36,382 nt of DNA from an uncultured Pluralibacter sp. GTDB lineage: Bacteria > Pseudomonadota > Gammaproteobacteria > Enterobacterales > Enterobacteriaceae. Under the pieces are notes generated by a model. The model saw only the letters and a program-made list of their open reading frames with translations. It had not been told where the DNA came from and did no database searches. Position numbers and translations under genes: made by a program. The stretch is from the NCBI RefSeq assembly GCF_913775985.1, contig NZ_CAJYMB010000039.1:1-36382 (forward strand). Reading direction: 5' to 3'. Each line of letters begins with the position of its first letter. The first letter of the stretch is position 1. Positions 35,164-36,382 of the stretch are shown here, one piece after another.

Positions 35164-35192
35164 CTTACCCCTCATCTTCATAGTGCTATGAT
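35164..35192 (+). promoter_or_regulatory. Promoter of eco
   Basis: Extended -10 TGCTATGAT (35184-35192) with a weak -35 (cttacc, 35164-35169) at 17-nt spacing, 33 bp before the start codon. Confidence 0.45.
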
Positions 35193-35225
35193 TGTCGGAC
35201 GATCGACCGATAAAAAGGATCCACT

Positions 35226-35717
35226 GTGAAAAAGACCATTACGCTTGCTGCCGCCCTGCTGGCAGCCTCCGGCCTCTGCGCCTCCGCCTTTGCCGCCAGC
35301 CAGCCGCTGGAGAAAATCGCTCCCTATCCGCAGGCGGAAAAAGGGATGAAGCGCCAGGTGATAACGCTGCCCGCGCAGCAGGATGAATCCAGTTACCGGG
35401 TTGAGCTGCTGATTGGTAAAACAATGAACGTGGACTGCAACCGTCATAGCCTCGGCGGCAAGCTTGAAAGCAAAACCCTGGAAGGCTGGGGCTACGACTA
35501 TTATGTCTTCGACAAAGTCACGCCAGTGGCGTCAACGATGATGGGCTGCCCGGACGGTAAAAAAACGCAGAAATTCGTGACGGCAAACCTCGGTGACATG
35601 AGCCTGCTGCGCTATAACAGCAAGCTGCCGGTGGTGGTTTACGCGCCGGAGAACGTTGAGGTGAAATACCGCATCTGGAAAGCGCAGGAAGAAGTGCAAA
35701 GCGCAGAGCAGCGTTAA
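35226..35717 (+). CDS. eco: Ecotin, periplasmic serine protease inhibitor
   Basis: A 163-residue protein: signal peptide about 1-24 and the mature part matching E. coli ecotin ([60 protein letters not shown]). The reactive loop STMMGCPDG keeps the P1 methionine and the disulfide cysteine that pairs with VDCNRH. A dimeric inhibitor of trypsin-, chymotrypsin- and elastase-like proteases that protects against host neutrophil elastase. GTG start with AAGGA 6 nt upstream. Confidence 0.95.
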   Translation: MKKTITLAAALLAASGLCASAFAASQPLEKIAPYPQAEKGMKRQVITLPAQQDESSYRVELLIGKTMNVDCNRHSLGGKLESKTLEGWGYDYYVFDKVTPVASTMMGCPDGKKTQKFVTANLGDMSLLRYNSKLPVVVYAPENVEVKYRIWKAQEEVQSAEQR

Positions 35718-35718
35718 C

Positions 35719-35754
35719 AAACACAAACCCCGGCCAGTGCCGGGGTTTGTGTTT
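35719..35754. terminator. Bidirectional terminator between eco and mqo
   Basis: A perfect 16-bp stem (aaacacaaaccccggc and its complement) with a 4-nt loop. T-rich on both strands, so it ends both convergent genes. Confidence 0.92.
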
Positions 35755-35764
35755 TCAGAGGCGC

Positions 35765-36382
35765 TTAAAGCGCAATATCGGCGATTTCCCGGTCGGGAAC
35801 CGCAACCGGCGCTGAGCGATCCACAGACGGTACAGGATCCGCCTGTACCCGCGATTCATAGTGCAGTTCCAGCACTTCGCTGGTCCAGGCAAGCGACCTT
35901 GCCGCAGAGAGCGGATCGCGAACCTCAAGGCCGTAATCCGGCACCACCGCCCGCAGTTTTTCCTGCCAGGCGGGTGAGCGCACTTTCTCGCTGAATACCT
36001 GCTCCAGCAGCTGCAGCATAATGGGCGCCGCCGTTGACGCGCCCGGAGAAGCACCAAGCAGCGCGGCCACGGTTCCCTCATCGTCGCTAACCACTTCAGT
36101 GCCCAGGCGCAGCACGCCGCCTTTGATCGGATCGCGCTTGATGATCTGCACCCGCTGCCCTGCCTGCCACAGCCGCCAGTCCTCTTTCTTCGCCTGCGGG
36201 TAGTACTCGCGCAGCGCAGCCAGCCGCTCTTTATCCGTTTGCAGCACCTGGCCGACCAGGTATTTCACCAGATCGAAGTTATCAAGTCCGACGTTGAGCA
36301 TCGGCATGATGTTGGAGGCATTGGTCGAGGCCATCAAATCCCACAGTGAGCCGTTCTTTAAAAAGCGGGTTGAGAAGGTAGC
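35765..36382 (-). CDS. mqo: Malate:quinone oxidoreductase, C-terminal part (5' end outside window)
   Basis: The frame is open from the right edge and covers 205 C-terminal residues of a protein of about 550. The sequence matches E. coli Mqo ([33 protein letters not shown], [37 protein letters not shown]). The GASPGAS segment belongs to the FAD-binding core. It oxidises malate to oxaloacetate at the inner membrane, passing electrons to quinone. The extreme C-terminus ([22 protein letters not shown]) is longer than in K-12. Convergent with eco, as in E. coli gene order. Confidence 0.95.
   Translation of the reverse strand, partial: ATFSTRFLKNGSLWDLMASTNASNIMPMLNVGLDNFDLVKYLVGQVLQTDKERLAALREYYPQAKKEDWRLWQAGQRVQIIKRDPIKGGVLRLGTEVVSDDEGTVAALLGASPGASTAAPIMLQLLEQVFSEKVRSPAWQEKLRAVVPDYGLEVRDPLSAARSLAWTSEVLELHYESRVQADPVPSVDRSAPVAVPDREIADIAL

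Noticed and set aside
1..36382. CRISPR array, prophage or insertion sequence
   Set aside because: No regularly spaced repeats, no phage structural genes and no transposase frame or terminal inverted repeats were found.

Overview
The window is a piece of an Enterobacteriaceae chromosome. Most of it follows the Escherichia coli gene order yeiQ-yeiR-lpxT-mepS-yejABEF-yejG-bcr-rsuA-radD-rplY-yejK-yejL-yejM-tRNA-Pro, then eco-mqo. Protein lengths and start sites match E. coli closely, but the core DNA is GC-rich and several loci differ from E. coli: uxuA lies beside yeiQ, rtn is missing between mepS and yejA, and a TonB receptor/SelW-like pair lies between radD and rplY. This points to a Klebsiella/Enterobacter/Kosakonia-like genus; the genus cannot be fixed from sequence alone.

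Region 1 (1-278) is the 3' end of a YejM-like sulfatase/DUF3413 gene. Region 2 (about 277-11771) is a distinctly AT-rich accessory island. It holds a LuxR-type regulator with a degenerate receiver domain, a MarT/CadC-like membrane-bound winged-helix regulator with its FidL-like partner, a tiny ORF, and a nine-gene P-pilus/Mrp-type chaperone-usher operon on the minus strand (major pilin, PapH-like terminator, usher, PapD-like chaperone, four minor pilins, two-domain tip adhesin). The island is bracketed by a perfect 19-bp direct repeat, which is the 3' end of the sulfatase gene (codons for MSRFYR plus the first base of the stop). The repeat lies at 258-276 and again at 11772-11790, immediately before the uxuA terminator. 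This looks like integration into a gene 3' end, although no integrase remains.

Region 3 (11803-16545) holds uxuA and yeiQ, divergent around ExuR/UxuR-type operator sequences (hexuronate catabolism), then yeiR (zinc-related GTPase) and lpxT (lipid A modification). Region 4 (16546-23611) holds mepS (murein endopeptidase), the yejABEF peptide/microcin C importer, and yejG. Region 5 (23894-27765) holds rsuA-bcr divergent from radD. Region 6 (27774-30630) is an iron-regulated pair: a TonB-dependent receptor and a SelT/SelW/SelH-like CxxC protein, divergent around a near-consensus Fur box.

Region 7 (30645-36382) holds rplY, yejK, yejL, yejM, tRNA-Pro(GGG), a LexA-box-controlled DinI-like gene, a 32-residue YoaK-like membrane peptide, ecotin, and the 3' part of mqo. 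The main novelty candidates are the island and its boundary repeats, its regulators and tip adhesin, and the Fur-regulated receptor/SelW pair.
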